64,000 nt of DNA from Shewanella atlantica (lineage in GTDB: Bacteria; Pseudomonadota; Gammaproteobacteria; Enterobacterales; Shewanellaceae): assembly GCF_003966265.1 (NCBI RefSeq), contig NZ_RXNV01000003.1, positions 248,001-312,000 on the forward strand. Reading direction: 5' to 3'. Each line of letters starts with the position of its first letter. The stretch's first letter is position 1. Below the pieces are notes generated by a model. The model searched no databases and was not told the origin of the DNA. It saw nothing but the letters and a program-made list of their open reading frames with translations. Below are positions 54,401 to 64,000 of this stretch, in pieces. Made by a program: the position numbers and the translations under genes.

Positions 54401-56661
54401 TGGTCCACTCGTCAGCTAGCGCGAGCGTCAGTGATCAAGTCATCAAGAGTGAGATGCCACTGCGCATCGCACTCTTGGTGCTTCCAGCATCAATAGATTT
54501 AAATGCGGCCTCTCTTGATTCACATGAGATAGCTAAACAGCTATCTGTGTTAATGCCTGAGTTATATCGTTCGAAATTGCTAGAGACAACAGAGCTTGTC
54601 TCTATCAAGGTCGATGATTTCGAAGCTAACTTAACTGCTACTATCGAGTCGATAGAGCAAGGTAAACTAGTGCAGATCTCAACGCCGACAAGCTCGCTTT
54701 TGATGATGCATGCACTAAAAGCGGCGCAAAATCGAATTCACCCCCATGCGCAACTTGCAGCGATGCAGATTCAAGCTGAACTTGATTCAGCAGCCTCTGT
54801 TACTGCTTGTATGGCTGATGCTTGTATGGAGAGCGCATTAAGCCAAGCAAAGCGTAAGCCTGACAGCGTCAGCAAGCGCTTCGACCTACCTGAGCTTAAC
54901 AGTACTGAGCAGTTTGATGCCGTATGTAAACTCATCCAAGATCTTGCTTCTCGTACACACCATAGAGATACACAGTCGATTGGCCCTAAACAAGCTACTA
55001 GCCACTACTGGTTTACCGACCACCATCAAGCACGTGTGGTGGCAATTAACCTAACGAATAGCGTCAATGGTCAAAGCTGCATCAGTTTCGTGGTATCCCA
55101 AGGCACAGGCTTTATCGCACCAAAATCGATTATCGATACTAAGCGATTACAGCTTGTTGTCTCAGCGGATAACCAAGCAGGACTTATTGATGCGCTAGGT
55201 ACGCTGAAAGCCCAATTGGCTCTAACAACACAGGGCTCATCACTACTCAAATTGATGCGTGATAATCTCCTTGCATTCGAAGCGACTAGCGGCAAATACG
55301 CCATCACGCTGCAAGCAGGTTCAGTTGAAGCCATGCTGCAAGAGCTTGATGCCATGGCTGAGACTGTATCTAAGATAATGGCTGAAAGCGGCCAAGCTCT
55401 TTCACAACAGTATCGCACGCCAGCAGGTAGCTACTTTACAGCTGAGCCTTTAGGCTCATCTGCTCAAAATGGCCTTGCCTTTGTCTACCCAGGTGTAGGC
55501 ACAGTTTATAGCGATATGTTCAGTGAGCTACATGGCTACTTCCCGTCACTCTTCTCTCAACTTGAGCGTGAAGGTGACTTGAAATCCATGTTCCAAGCCG
55601 ATGCTATCTATAACTTAGACCCTAAGGTGGCACCAGCCATGCCATTAGGGGATCTGGCAATTGCCGGTGTGGGTAGCAGCTACCTACTGACACAACTATT
55701 AGTCAAAGAGTTTAATATCACGCCAAACTTTGCCCTGGGTTACTCCATGGGTGAAGCGTCTATGTGGGCAAGCCTTGGTGTATGGAAAGAGCCACATACC
55801 CTGATTGAAAAAACTAAGACTGACCCGCTATTTACCAGCGCTATTTCAGGCAAGTTAACTGCGGTTCGCAAGGCTTGGCAGCTCGATAACAGCGATGCTG
55901 ATATTGTCTGGAACAGCTTTGTTGTTCGCTCACCAGCCGCCCCGATTAACGCGCTACTCCCTGAGTTCCCCCACGCCTATCTAGCCATTGTTCAGGGTGA
56001 TACCTGTGTGATTGCAGGCTGTGAGAACCAATGCAGAGCGTTATTAGCACAGATGAAAAAACGTGGCATTGCAGCGAACCGAGTAACAGCTATGCATACG
56101 GCTCCAGCGATGGAAGAGCATGGTAATGTGGAGCTGTTTTACAACCAGCCGCTGCAAGAGTCACTGCCAACTGATATTAAGTTTATCAGTGCAGCATCTG
56201 GTGACACTCATGTATCAAACACCCAAGGTGGCCTTGATAGTCAAGTTGTCGCAAACTCAATTGCCGATACCTTCTGCAACACCTTAGACTTCACCGCACT
56301 TGTTCACAGTGCCCAAAAGCAAGGTGCTAAGTTATTTGTTGAGTTAGGTGCAGATAGACAAAACTGTACCCTTATCGACAAAATCGCTAAGCAAGATCGC
56401 CAATGCGGCGGCGAGTCAACAGATTTTCCTTGCTGCACAGTGCCCGTCAATGCAAAGGGTGGTGATGATATCACTACTCTGCTTAAGGCATTAGGCCAAC
56501 TCATTAGTCATCGTGTTCCACTCACGACTCAACCACTTATCGATGGATTGAATCGTGAAATTGCACTATCGCAACTACAGTCTCAGCTACAAAAAGCAGC
56601 TAGCACGACACAGTGCAACAGTGAACAGATGCCGAACCTAACATTACAAGGGGAAGTTTAA
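54400..56661 (+). CDS. pfaB: PUFA synthase acyltransferase PfaB
   Basis: A 753-residue PUFA synthase subunit. The C-terminal half is an acyltransferase with Ser449 in GYSMGEASMW (GxSxG) and AMHTAPAMEEHG near 565-580 carrying the His. The N-terminal half (about 1-350) is a degenerate, KS-related region without a Cys active site. In Shewanella PfaB is thought to influence whether EPA or DHA is made. It overlaps pfaA and pfaC by one base each (TAATG), so translation should be coupled. Confidence 0.94.
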   Translation: MVHSSASASVSDQVIKSEMPLRIALLVLPASIDLNAASLDSHEIAKQLSVLMPELYRSKLLETTELVSIKVDDFEANLTATIESIEQGKLVQISTPTSSLLMMHALKAAQNRIHPHAQLAAMQIQAELDSAASVTACMADACMESALSQAKRKPDSVSKRFDLPELNSTEQFDAVCKLIQDLASRTHHRDTQSIGPKQATSHYWFTDHHQARVVAINLTNSVNGQSCISFVVSQGTGFIAPKSIIDTKRLQLVVSADNQAGLIDALGTLKAQLALTTQGSSLLKLMRDNLLAFEATSGKYAITLQAGSVEAMLQELDAMAETVSKIMAESGQALSQQYRTPAGSYFTAEPLGSSAQNGLAFVYPGVGTVYSDMFSELHGYFPSLFSQLEREGDLKSMFQADAIYNLDPKVAPAMPLGDLAIAGVGSSYLLTQLLVKEFNITPNFALGYSMGEASMWASLGVWKEPHTLIEKTKTDPLFTSAISGKLTAVRKAWQLDNSDADIVWNSFVVRSPAAPINALLPEFPHAYLAIVQGDTCVIAGCENQCRALLAQMKKRGIAANRVTAMHTAPAMEEHGNVELFYNQPLQESLPTDIKFISAASGDTHVSNTQGGLDSQVVANSIADTFCNTLDFTALVHSAQKQGAKLFVELGADRQNCTLIDKIAKQDRQCGGESTDFPCCTVPVNAKGGDDITTLLKALGQLISHRVPLTTQPLIDGLNREIALSQLQSQLQKAASTTQCNSEQMPNLTLQGEV

Positions 56662-59600
56662 TGTCTTCTTCAGACAAACAGGCCACTAAGCAAAGCAAGA
56701 TCGCAATAGTCGGTCTTGCTACGCTATACCCTGACGCTAAATCGCCAGGTGAGTTTTGGCAGAACCTGCTCGATAAACGAGACTCACGCACCACCTTAAC
56801 CAATGAAAAGCTAGGTGCGACTAGCCAAGACTATCAAGGTGTTCAGGGACAGTCTGACCGCTTTTATTGTGATAAAGGCGGTTACATCGAAAACTTCAGC
56901 TTCGATGCTACCGGCTATCAGCTACCCAGCGAAAGCTTAACCGGATTGGATGACAGCTTCCTTTGGGCGCTAGACACTAGCCGTAAAGCACTCAATGATG
57001 CAGGTATCACCTTAGGTAATGCCTCCCTTGATCGTACGGGGATCATCATGGGCGCCCTTTCGTTCCCAACGACTCGTTCGAACGATCTGTTTCTGCCTAT
57101 CTATCACAGCGCTGTCGAAAAAGCGCTGCAAGATAAGCTGGGAGCGAATGCATTTAAGCTAAACCCAACTAACGCCCACACTACTCGTGCCCAAAGCGAA
57201 GCAACACTGGATAACGCCAATGGTGCTATCGCCCACAACGCCTCGAAGGTTGTGGCTGATGCATTGGGGTTAGGCGGCGCGCAGCTTAGCTTAGATGCAG
57301 CTTGTGCAAGCTCGGTCTACTCACTCAAGCTTGCCTGTGATTACCTCACAGCTGGCAAAGCCGATGTGATGTTAGCTGGCGCAGTCTCTGGCGCAGATCC
57401 CTTCTTTATCAACATGGGATTCTCCATCTTCCACGCCTATCCGGATCATGGTGTTTCAGTACCCTTTGATAGCGACAGTAAAGGTCTGTTCGCCGGAGAA
57501 GGTGCTGGCGTACTTGTGCTAAAGCGTCTTGAAGATGCCGAGCGCGATAACGATAAGATCTATGCCGTTGTCAGTGGTGTTGGCCTCTCTAACGATGGTA
57601 AAGGACAGTTTGTACTGAGCCCTAACCCTAAAGGTCAGGTAAAAGCCTTCGAGCGTGCCTATGCCGCCAGTGATATCGAGCCAAAAGATATCGAAGTGAT
57701 TGAGTGTCACGCAACAGGCACACCGCTAGGTGACAAGATTGAGCTGACCTCGATGGAAACCTTCTTCGAAAATAAGTTAGCGGGTAGTAAAGCGCCGCTA
57801 ATTGGTTCAGCGAAATCTAACTTAGGCCACTTACTCACTGCCGCTGGCATGCCGGGGATCATGAAGATGATTTTCGCCATGAAACAGGGAGCACTGCCGC
57901 CAAGTATTAATATTAGCGATGCGATATCGTCGCCAAATAGTCTATTTGATGCAGGTACTCTACCGAATCAAGTGCAGCCATGGCCTGTAAAAGCGGGTAA
58001 CGATAAGCGTCATGCTGGCGTATCGGTATTTGGTTTCGGTGGCTGTAATGCACACTTGTTACTAGAGAGCTATTTACCTCCAAAAGACGCCGCGGGTGCC
58101 TCACCGAATCCAGCTGCTGGCGCTCAAGTAGTTAATAAGCCAGTAGCCCAACCAGCAGCGATGAAGATCACAGGTCTTGCCTCTCACTTTGGTCCTCTTA
58201 GCAGCATAAACCAGCTCAGCGATGCCGTAGCATCAAACAGCAATGGCTTTATCTCGCTACCTAAGAGGCGCTGGAAAGGGTTAGAGAAACATCAAGAATT
58301 GCTTGCAGAGTTTGGACTTACAGCAGCGCCAAAGGGTGCCTATGTCGATAGCTTCGATTTGGACTTCCTACGCTTTAAGCTGCCGCCTAATGAAGATGAT
58401 CGCCTGATCTCACAACAACTGATGCTGATGAAGGTCGCCGATGAAGCAATTCGTGACGCTAAGCTTCAAGCAGGTCAGAAAGTGGCAGTGTTAGTTGCTA
58501 TGGAGACTGAGCTAGAACTGCATCAGTTCCGCGGACGCGTTAACTTGCACACTCAACTAGAGCAGAGCCTATCGGCCCTTGGTGTTACTTTAACGAGTGA
58601 TGAGTACCAAGCGCTTGAAGCTATCACTATGGATAGTGTGCTCGATGCGGCTAAGCTCAACCAGTACACCAGCTTTATCGGCAACATCATGGCCTCTCGA
58701 ATCGCATCCTTGTGGGATTTCCATGGTCCAGCATTTACTATCTCTGCTGCCGAGCAGTCGGTTAGCCGCTGTATCGATGTGGCGCAAAATATGATGGCCA
58801 ATGAATCATTAGATGCGGTCGTTATCGCAGCGGTGGATCTCTCTGGCAGCTTCGAGCAGATAATACTGAAAAACAGTGTCGAGCCAGTATCGATTGATGC
58901 AACTGCTGTTCAAAACTCTACAGCTCAAAACAAGGGTAACTGGAATGTTGGTGAAGGTGCGGGTGCCGTGGTACTTGTGCCAAGTGACACTGGTGCCTCT
59001 AGCGCTTATGGCGAAGGCTCTAGCGGCCAAAGTTCTTATGGCCAGAGCTCTTACGGAGAGATAAGTGCCCTAGCCTTTGGCAAAGTGACACAAGCTAACC
59101 TAGTTACTGATAACTTGCTGACTCAAGCTGGCGCTGATATCAACACAGTCAAAGTCGTTGAAACCAGTATCGCACCGGGTAGCCTAACGGCTACACCTGT
59201 GAGCAAGCTATTCCCAAATGCTATTAGCACAAGTGCCGATGAGCGTGTGGGTCACAGCTTTGCCGCTGCAGGAATGGCAAGCCTACTCCATGGTCTGCTT
59301 AGCCTGTCTGTACAAAATCAGCCCCAGCATAAGTCAGGCACTGCAGTTGTTGCTAATAGCAGTGAGAATCAAGTATCTCAACTATTAATCAGCCAAAGCT
59401 CAACAGAAAACAGTGCGCTAACCGCTCGTTTAAGCAGTGAGCTTAAATCTGATGCTAAGCACCAGCTACTTAAGCAGGTGACTTTAGGCGGCCGTGACAT
59501 CTATCAGCATATCGTCGATACACCACTTGCAGCTCAAGCCTCAATTCAGAGCAAGCTTGCGACAGTCAGCGCTTCAACGGTTGTAAAGCAGCACAAACCG

Positions 59601-62600
59601 CTAATCACACGACCAGCTCAAACTGTAGCGCAAATAGCGCCGCAGCAGGTTCAGCAGCAAGCAACACCTGTTAGCCCTACTCCAGCATTAGGTACTGTTA
59701 TAACAAGGTCAGAGAATACAAAGACTATGACAAACAAGACAATAGACGTTTCAGCAGGCGATATGGCTGCATTTGCACAAAACCAGCAGCTGACACAAGA
59801 GGCTCATCAAGCATTCTTGAAGAGCCGCTCGACAGGTATGAAAGTCGCCGATGCCCTGCTTAAACAGCAACTTGCTCAAGTGACAGGCCAAGCACCAGCA
59901 CCGGCTTCATACGCTAACACGCTTGCTACTCAGCCAGCACTTCAACAAGCGCCTGCGGCTGCTCACTCTTTACCACAAGGGAAAGCGCCTGCGGCTCTGA
60001 AAAAAGAGCTGCAGCCTGACCACGCTAACGTGCCGCCATATACTGCGCCAACACCTGAGCTTAAGCCATGCATCTGGAACTATGCAGACTTAGTTGAGTA
60101 TGCAGAGGGTGATATCGCCAATGTATTCGGCTCAGATTACGCCATCATCGATAGCTACTCACGCCGCGTTCGTCTACCGACCACAGATTACCTGCTTGTG
60201 TCACGCGTCACTAAACTCGATGCCACCATGAACGAGTTTAAGCCATGCTCTATGACCACAGAATATGACATTCCGGTCGATGCGCCTTATCTGGTCGATG
60301 GCCAGATCCCATGGGCAGTGGCGGTTGAGTCAGGTCAGTGCGACTTGATGTTAATTAGTTACTTGGGTATCGATTTCGAAAATAAGGGCGACCGCGTCTA
60401 TCGACTACTCGATTGTACCCTCACCTTCCTGGGCGATCTGCCACGTGGCGGCGATACCCTGCGCTATGACATCAAGATCAACAACTACGCCCGCAACGGC
60501 GAAACCTTGCTGTTCTTCTTCTCCTACGAATGTTTTGTCGGCGACAAGATGATTTTGAAGATGGACGGCGGTTGTGCCGGTTTCTTCACCGACGAAGAGC
60601 TTGCCGACGGTAAAGGGGTTATCCGCACCGAAGATGAAATTAAGGCGCGCAACTTGGCAGTGAAAAAGACCTTTAACCCGCTGCTGGATTGCCCTAAGAC
60701 CAGCTTTAGCTACGGCGATATTCATAAGCTGCTAACGGCTGATATCGAAGGCTGTTTCGGTGCAACTCACGCAGGCCCAACGCAAGCATCACTGTGTTTC
60801 GCATCGGAGAAGTTCCTGATGATCGAGCAGGTGAGCAAGGTTGAGCGCAACGGCGGCACATGGGGTCTTGGCCTAATCGAAGGTCATAAGCAACTCGAAG
60901 CCGATCACTGGTACTTCCCTTGTCACTTCCAGGGCGACCAGGTGATGGCAGGCTCCTTGATGGCCGAAGGTTGTGGTCAACTGCTGCAGTTCTTTATGCT
61001 GCACTTAGGCATGCACACTCAAACTAAGAACGGCCGTTTCCAGCCACTTGAGAATGCATCACAGCAGGTTCGCTGTCGCGGACAGGTACTGCCACAATCA
61101 GGCACGCTAACTTACCGTATGGAAGTGACTGAGATTGGCTTCAGCCCACGTCCATATGCAAAAGCAAATATCGATATTCTGCTTAACGGTAAAGCCGTGG
61201 TCGACTTCCAGAACCTGGGTGTGATGATTAAGGAAGAAGATGAGTGCACCCGCTACCCAACTCTTTCTGAATCGAAAGTGCCAGCGGCGTCTCTTAATAA
61301 AGCGCCTTCAGCGGCACTTAATGAGAGCAAGGCTTATCAACCAGCATCGGTTAACGCGCCACTTATGGCCCAAATTCCAGACTTAACCAAAGCGCCAAAC
61401 AAGGGTGTGATCCCGATTTCACACGTAGAGGCGCCAATCACACCGGATTACCCGAACCGTGTTCCTGATACAGTGCCATTTACGCCGTATCATATGTTTG
61501 AGTTTGCGACCGGTAACATCGAAAACTGTTTCGGACCTGAGTTCTCAATCTACCGCGGCATGATCCCACCACGTACACCTTGTGGCGATCTACAGGTGAC
61601 CACTCGTGTGATTGAGGTCAACGGTAAGCGTGGCGACTTTAAGAAGCCATCATCATGTATCGCAGAGTATGAAGTACCAACTGATGCCTGGTATTTCGAT
61701 AAAAACAACCACCAAGCGGTAATGCCCTACTCTATCTTGATGGAGATATCTCTACAGCCAAACGGCTTCATCTCAGGATATATGGGAACAACCCTCGGTT
61801 TCCCAGGCCTTGAGCTATTCTTCCGTAACTTAGATGGTAGCGGAGAGCTGTTACGTGAAGTCGATCTTCGCGGTAAGACTATCGTCAACGATTCGCGTCT
61901 GTTGTCGACCGTGATGGCAGGTACCAACATCATTCAAAGCTTTAGCTTCGAACTGAGCACAGATGGCGAACCATTCTATCGGGGAACTGCGGTATTTGGT
62001 TACTTCAAGGGCGATGCACTTAAAGATCAGCTTGGCCTTGATAACGGTAAAGTCACCCAGCCTTGGCATGTCGCTAAAGGTATTGCAGCAGATACCAAAG
62101 TTAACCTACTCGATAAGAGTGGCCGTCACTTTAATGCTCCTGCGAGTCAGCCACACTACCGTTTAGCCGGTGGTCAGCTGAACTTTATCGACTCTGTAGA
62201 AATTGTCGATAATGGCGGCACCGAAGGTCTTGGTTACCTTTACGCTGAGCGCACCATCGATCCGAGTGACTGGTTCTTCCAGTTCCACTTCCATCAAGAT
62301 CCGGTTATGCCGGGCTCGCTGGGTGTTGAAGCGATTATCGAAACCATGCAGACTTACGCCATCAGTAAAGATTTAGGCGCCGGATTTAAAAATCCAAAGT
62401 TTGGCCAGATCCTGTCGAACATCAAGTGGAAGTACCGTGGACAGATCAACCCGCTGAACAAGCAGATGTCTATGGATGTCAGCATCACATCGGTCAAAGA
62501 TGTCGACGGTAAGAAAGTGATCACGGGTAATGCGAGCCTGAGTAAAGATGGTCTTCGCATATACGAAGTGTTTGATATCGCAATCTGCATAGAAGAGGCT

Positions 62601-62606
62601 CTTTGA
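56661..62606 (+). CDS. pfaC: PUFA synthase subunit PfaC (KS-CLF-DH-DH)
   Basis: A 1981-residue subunit. KS: Cys215 in DAACASS. The second ketosynthase-like domain is a chain-length factor, with Gln699 in place of the Cys (SAAEQSVSR). Two FabA-like dehydratases follow, each with an upstream hotdog half: His1422 in CHFQGDQVMAGSL and His1876 in FHFHQDPVMPGSL. They would introduce and isomerise the cis double bonds. A Gln/Ala/Pro-rich linker joins the halves (about 960-1130). It starts in TAATG overlap with pfaB; a structured 198-bp spacer follows. Confidence 0.97.
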   Translation: MSSSDKQATKQSKIAIVGLATLYPDAKSPGEFWQNLLDKRDSRTTLTNEKLGATSQDYQGVQGQSDRFYCDKGGYIENFSFDATGYQLPSESLTGLDDSFLWALDTSRKALNDAGITLGNASLDRTGIIMGALSFPTTRSNDLFLPIYHSAVEKALQDKLGANAFKLNPTNAHTTRAQSEATLDNANGAIAHNASKVVADALGLGGAQLSLDAACASSVYSLKLACDYLTAGKADVMLAGAVSGADPFFINMGFSIFHAYPDHGVSVPFDSDSKGLFAGEGAGVLVLKRLEDAERDNDKIYAVVSGVGLSNDGKGQFVLSPNPKGQVKAFERAYAASDIEPKDIEVIECHATGTPLGDKIELTSMETFFENKLAGSKAPLIGSAKSNLGHLLTAAGMPGIMKMIFAMKQGALPPSINISDAISSPNSLFDAGTLPNQVQPWPVKAGNDKRHAGVSVFGFGGCNAHLLLESYLPPKDAAGASPNPAAGAQVVNKPVAQPAAMKITGLASHFGPLSSINQLSDAVASNSNGFISLPKRRWKGLEKHQELLAEFGLTAAPKGAYVDSFDLDFLRFKLPPNEDDRLISQQLMLMKVADEAIRDAKLQAGQKVAVLVAMETELELHQFRGRVNLHTQLEQSLSALGVTLTSDEYQALEAITMDSVLDAAKLNQYTSFIGNIMASRIASLWDFHGPAFTISAAEQSVSRCIDVAQNMMANESLDAVVIAAVDLSGSFEQIILKNSVEPVSIDATAVQNSTAQNKGNWNVGEGAGAVVLVPSDTGASSAYGEGSSGQSSYGQSSYGEISALAFGKVTQANLVTDNLLTQAGADINTVKVVETSIAPGSLTATPVSKLFPNAISTSADERVGHSFAAAGMASLLHGLLSLSVQNQPQHKSGTAVVANSSENQVSQLLISQSSTENSALTARLSSELKSDAKHQLLKQVTLGGRDIYQHIVDTPLAAQASIQSKLATVSASTVVKQHKPLITRPAQTVAQIAPQQVQQQATPVSPTPALGTVITRSENTKTMTNKTIDVSAGDMAAFAQNQQLTQEAHQAFLKSRSTGMKVADALLKQQLAQVTGQAPAPASYANTLATQPALQQAPAAAHSLPQGKAPAALKKELQPDHANVPPYTAPTPELKPCIWNYADLVEYAEGDIANVFGSDYAIIDSYSRRVRLPTTDYLLVSRVTKLDATMNEFKPCSMTTEYDIPVDAPYLVDGQIPWAVAVESGQCDLMLISYLGIDFENKGDRVYRLLDCTLTFLGDLPRGGDTLRYDIKINNYARNGETLLFFFSYECFVGDKMILKMDGGCAGFFTDEELADGKGVIRTEDEIKARNLAVKKTFNPLLDCPKTSFSYGDIHKLLTADIEGCFGATHAGPTQASLCFASEKFLMIEQVSKVERNGGTWGLGLIEGHKQLEADHWYFPCHFQGDQVMAGSLMAEGCGQLLQFFMLHLGMHTQTKNGRFQPLENASQQVRCRGQVLPQSGTLTYRMEVTEIGFSPRPYAKANIDILLNGKAVVDFQNLGVMIKEEDECTRYPTLSESKVPAASLNKAPSAALNESKAYQPASVNAPLMAQIPDLTKAPNKGVIPISHVEAPITPDYPNRVPDTVPFTPYHMFEFATGNIENCFGPEFSIYRGMIPPRTPCGDLQVTTRVIEVNGKRGDFKKPSSCIAEYEVPTDAWYFDKNNHQAVMPYSILMEISLQPNGFISGYMGTTLGFPGLELFFRNLDGSGELLREVDLRGKTIVNDSRLLSTVMAGTNIIQSFSFELSTDGEPFYRGTAVFGYFKGDALKDQLGLDNGKVTQPWHVAKGIAADTKVNLLDKSGRHFNAPASQPHYRLAGGQLNFIDSVEIVDNGGTEGLGYLYAERTIDPSDWFFQFHFHQDPVMPGSLGVEAIIETMQTYAISKDLGAGFKNPKFGQILSNIKWKYRGQINPLNKQMSMDVSITSVKDVDGKKVITGNASLSKDGLRIYEVFDIAICIEEAL

Positions 62607-62627
62607 ATTTGAGTTATTGACTGGCTA

Positions 62628-62761
62628 TTTTGCTCAATTTCTGTGTCAAAAGTGCTCACCTATAGTCATAGGCTGCGCGCTTTTTTCGGGAAATTGAGCA
62701 AAAGTATCTGCGTCCTAACTCAATTCATAAAACGTACTAGTTAAGTTTGAAAACTCAAACT
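62628..62761 (+). promoter_or_regulatory. hairpin-rich pfaC-pfaD spacer
   Basis: TTTTGCTCAATTTC (62628-62641) and GAAATTGAGCAAAA (62690-62703) are a perfect 14-bp inverted repeat enclosing 48 nt, inside which CCTAT and ATAGG form a smaller stem. A second hairpin follows: AGTTTGA (62744-62750), loop AAAC, TCAAACT (62755-62761). No canonical U-tract follows the long stem. It may be a processing site, an attenuator, or hold a separate pfaD promoter; the rest of the operon is tightly coupled, so this break is notable. Confidence 0.6.
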
Positions 62762-62804
62762 GATAAAGAACTAAAACAGAAAAGAATTAATTTAAGGGTC
62801 AAGA

Positions 62805-64000
62805 ATGAATCCTACGACAACAAGTGAAAAGCTCTCTCCATGGCCTTGGTCGGTAACCGATGCCAACATCAACTTTGATGTGAACACAATGGAGCAGCAA
62901 CTGAAAGACTTCAGCCGTGGCTGCTACATAGTTAACCACAGCGAAAAAGGCACTGGTATCGCCCAAGAGGCAAGCTTAGCATCAGAGCAAGGTGCTAATG
63001 GTAATGCACAACCAGTCAGCGCTTTCGCGCCTGCACTTGGCACCGAAAGCTTAGGTGACAGTAACTTCCGCCGTGTACACGGGGTAAAATACGCCTATTA
63101 TGCCGGTGCGATGGCTAACGGCATCTCATCTGAAGAGCTGGTTATCGCCCTGGGTCAAGCCGGAATTTTATGTTCATTTGGCGCAGCGGGCCTGATACCG
63201 AGTCGTGTCGAAGCGGCAATTAACCGCATTCAAAAAGCCCTGCCAAATGGCCCATACATGTTCAACCTAATCCATAGCCCGAGTGAGCCAGCATTAGAGC
63301 GTGGCAGCGTCGAGCTATTTCTAAAGCATAAGGTCCGCACCGTCGAAGCCTCGGCATTTCTTGGGCTTACGCCACAGATTGTCTACTACCGCGCTGCAGG
63401 TCTGAGCCGTGATGCCCATGGAAACGTGGTTGTCGCTAACAAGGTCATAGCCAAAGTCAGCCGCACCGAAGTGGCTGAAAAATTCATGATGCCCGCGCCG
63501 GCTAAGATGCTACAAAAGCTGGTCGATGACGGCTCTATCACACCAGAGCAGATGGAGCTGGCTCAGCTGGTTCCTATGGCGGATGACATCACCGCCGAAG
63601 CCGATTCAGGTGGTCACACGGATAACCGTCCGTTAGTGACACTACTGCCAACGATTTTGGCGCTTAAAGAGGAGATCCAGGCCAAGTACCAGTACGACAC
63701 ACCAATCCGTGTCGGTTGTGGTGGCGGTGTGGGCACTCCCGATGCGGCGCTGGCAACCTTTAACATGGGCGCAGCCTATATCGTTACCGGTTCTATCAAC
63801 CAGGCCTGTGTCGAAGCCGGTGCCAGCGAGCATACCCGTAAGCTGCTTGCCACAACCGAGATGGCCGATGTAACCATGGCCCCTGCTGCAGATATGTTCG
63901 AGATGGGCGTGAAGCTGCAAGTAGTAAAGCGCGGCACCCTGTTCCCGATGCGCGCTAACAAGCTTTACGAAATCTACACCCGTTATGACTCTATCGAAGC
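62805..64000 (+). CDS. pfaD: PUFA synthase enoyl reductase PfaD (partial)
   Basis: Enoyl reductase of the PUFA synthase, an FMN-dependent protein of the nitronate-monooxygenase/enoyl-reductase fold. ATG 62805 follows AAGGGTCAAGA and gives MNPTTTSEKLSPWPW. Visible blocks are GVKYAYYAGAMANGISSEELVIALGQAG, ITAEADSGGHTDNRPL and the FMN-phosphate part VGCGGGVGTPDAALATFNMGAAYIVTGSINQAC. About 398 codons are present before the window ends; the family is about 540, so roughly a quarter is missing only because of the window. It follows pfaC in the same direction. Confidence 0.95.
   Translation, partial: MNPTTTSEKLSPWPWSVTDANINFDVNTMEQQLKDFSRGCYIVNHSEKGTGIAQEASLASEQGANGNAQPVSAFAPALGTESLGDSNFRRVHGVKYAYYAGAMANGISSEELVIALGQAGILCSFGAAGLIPSRVEAAINRIQKALPNGPYMFNLIHSPSEPALERGSVELFLKHKVRTVEASAFLGLTPQIVYYRAAGLSRDAHGNVVVANKVIAKVSRTEVAEKFMMPAPAKMLQKLVDDGSITPEQMELAQLVPMADDITAEADSGGHTDNRPLVTLLPTILALKEEIQAKYQYDTPIRVGCGGGVGTPDAALATFNMGAAYIVTGSINQACVEAGASEHTRKLLATTEMADVTMAPAADMFEMGVKLQVVKRGTLFPMRANKLYEIYTRYDSIE

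Overview
This window looks like chromosomal DNA of a marine, EPA/DHA-producing gammaproteobacterium, almost certainly a Shewanella. The evidence is the rpsB|map-glnD-dapD arrangement, the queF/syd/csrB/yqcC-truC-yqcA neighbourhood, several small families typical of Shewanella and Vibrio (DUF3718, DUF3549, DUF3301, DUF2789, DUF3192, DUF2310), and a complete pfaR-pfaA-pfaB-pfaC-pfaD polyunsaturated fatty acid (PUFA) synthase locus with pfaE about 20 kb away. I make no species call.

Left part (1-20.3 kb): core genes. rpsB (partial) diverges from map, followed by glnD and dapD. Next come an HD-GYP protein, a DUF3718 secreted protein, purU, a glucose-type PTS EIICB (ptsG), and the yqcC-truC-yqcA block. 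A 385-bp MITE-like element lies upstream of yqcC. The 1.5-kb gene-poor stretch at 14.1-15.67 kb is not empty. Its minus strand carries a very GGA-rich, repeat-built RNA of about 690 nt that ends in a terminator. I read it as a CsrB-type CsrA-sequestering RNA, with a UvrY/GacA-type palindrome upstream. E. coli csrB has the same neighbours (syd, yqcC). DUF962, GNAT, DUF2789, DUF3192, a KfrA-N-like protein, DUF2310, syd and queF follow.

Middle part (20.4-45 kb): accessory and environmental functions. There is a LysR regulator divergent from a secreted alkylsulfatase, an outer-membrane porin, pfaE (PPTase, TTG start), an MCP, a second HD-GYP protein, and an ECF sigma/permease/thioredoxin cassette. 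A five-gene operon encodes a LolA-like protein, two FtsX-type permeases, an ATPase and a beta-barrel, and looks like a dedicated envelope export system. A large secreted protein sits behind a c-di-GMP-I (GEMM) riboswitch. An EF-G-like GTPase closes this part.

Right part (45.3-64 kb): the PUFA synthase. pfaR, pfaA, pfaB and pfaC are joined by three TAATG one-base overlaps. pfaA has six tandem ACPs (KS-AT-6xACP-KR-DH-like), pfaB an acyltransferase, pfaC KS-CLF-DH-DH. pfaD (enoyl reductase, cut by the window end) follows a 198-bp spacer with a large perfect hairpin. PfaE would load phosphopantetheine onto the six ACP serines. PfaR appears to be a domesticated IS481-type transposase that has lost its catalytic residues.

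Main points for a second look: the oversized CsrB-like RNA, PfaR's transposase ancestry, the riboswitch-controlled secreted protein, the Lol-like operon, and several inverted repeats at regulatory junctions.
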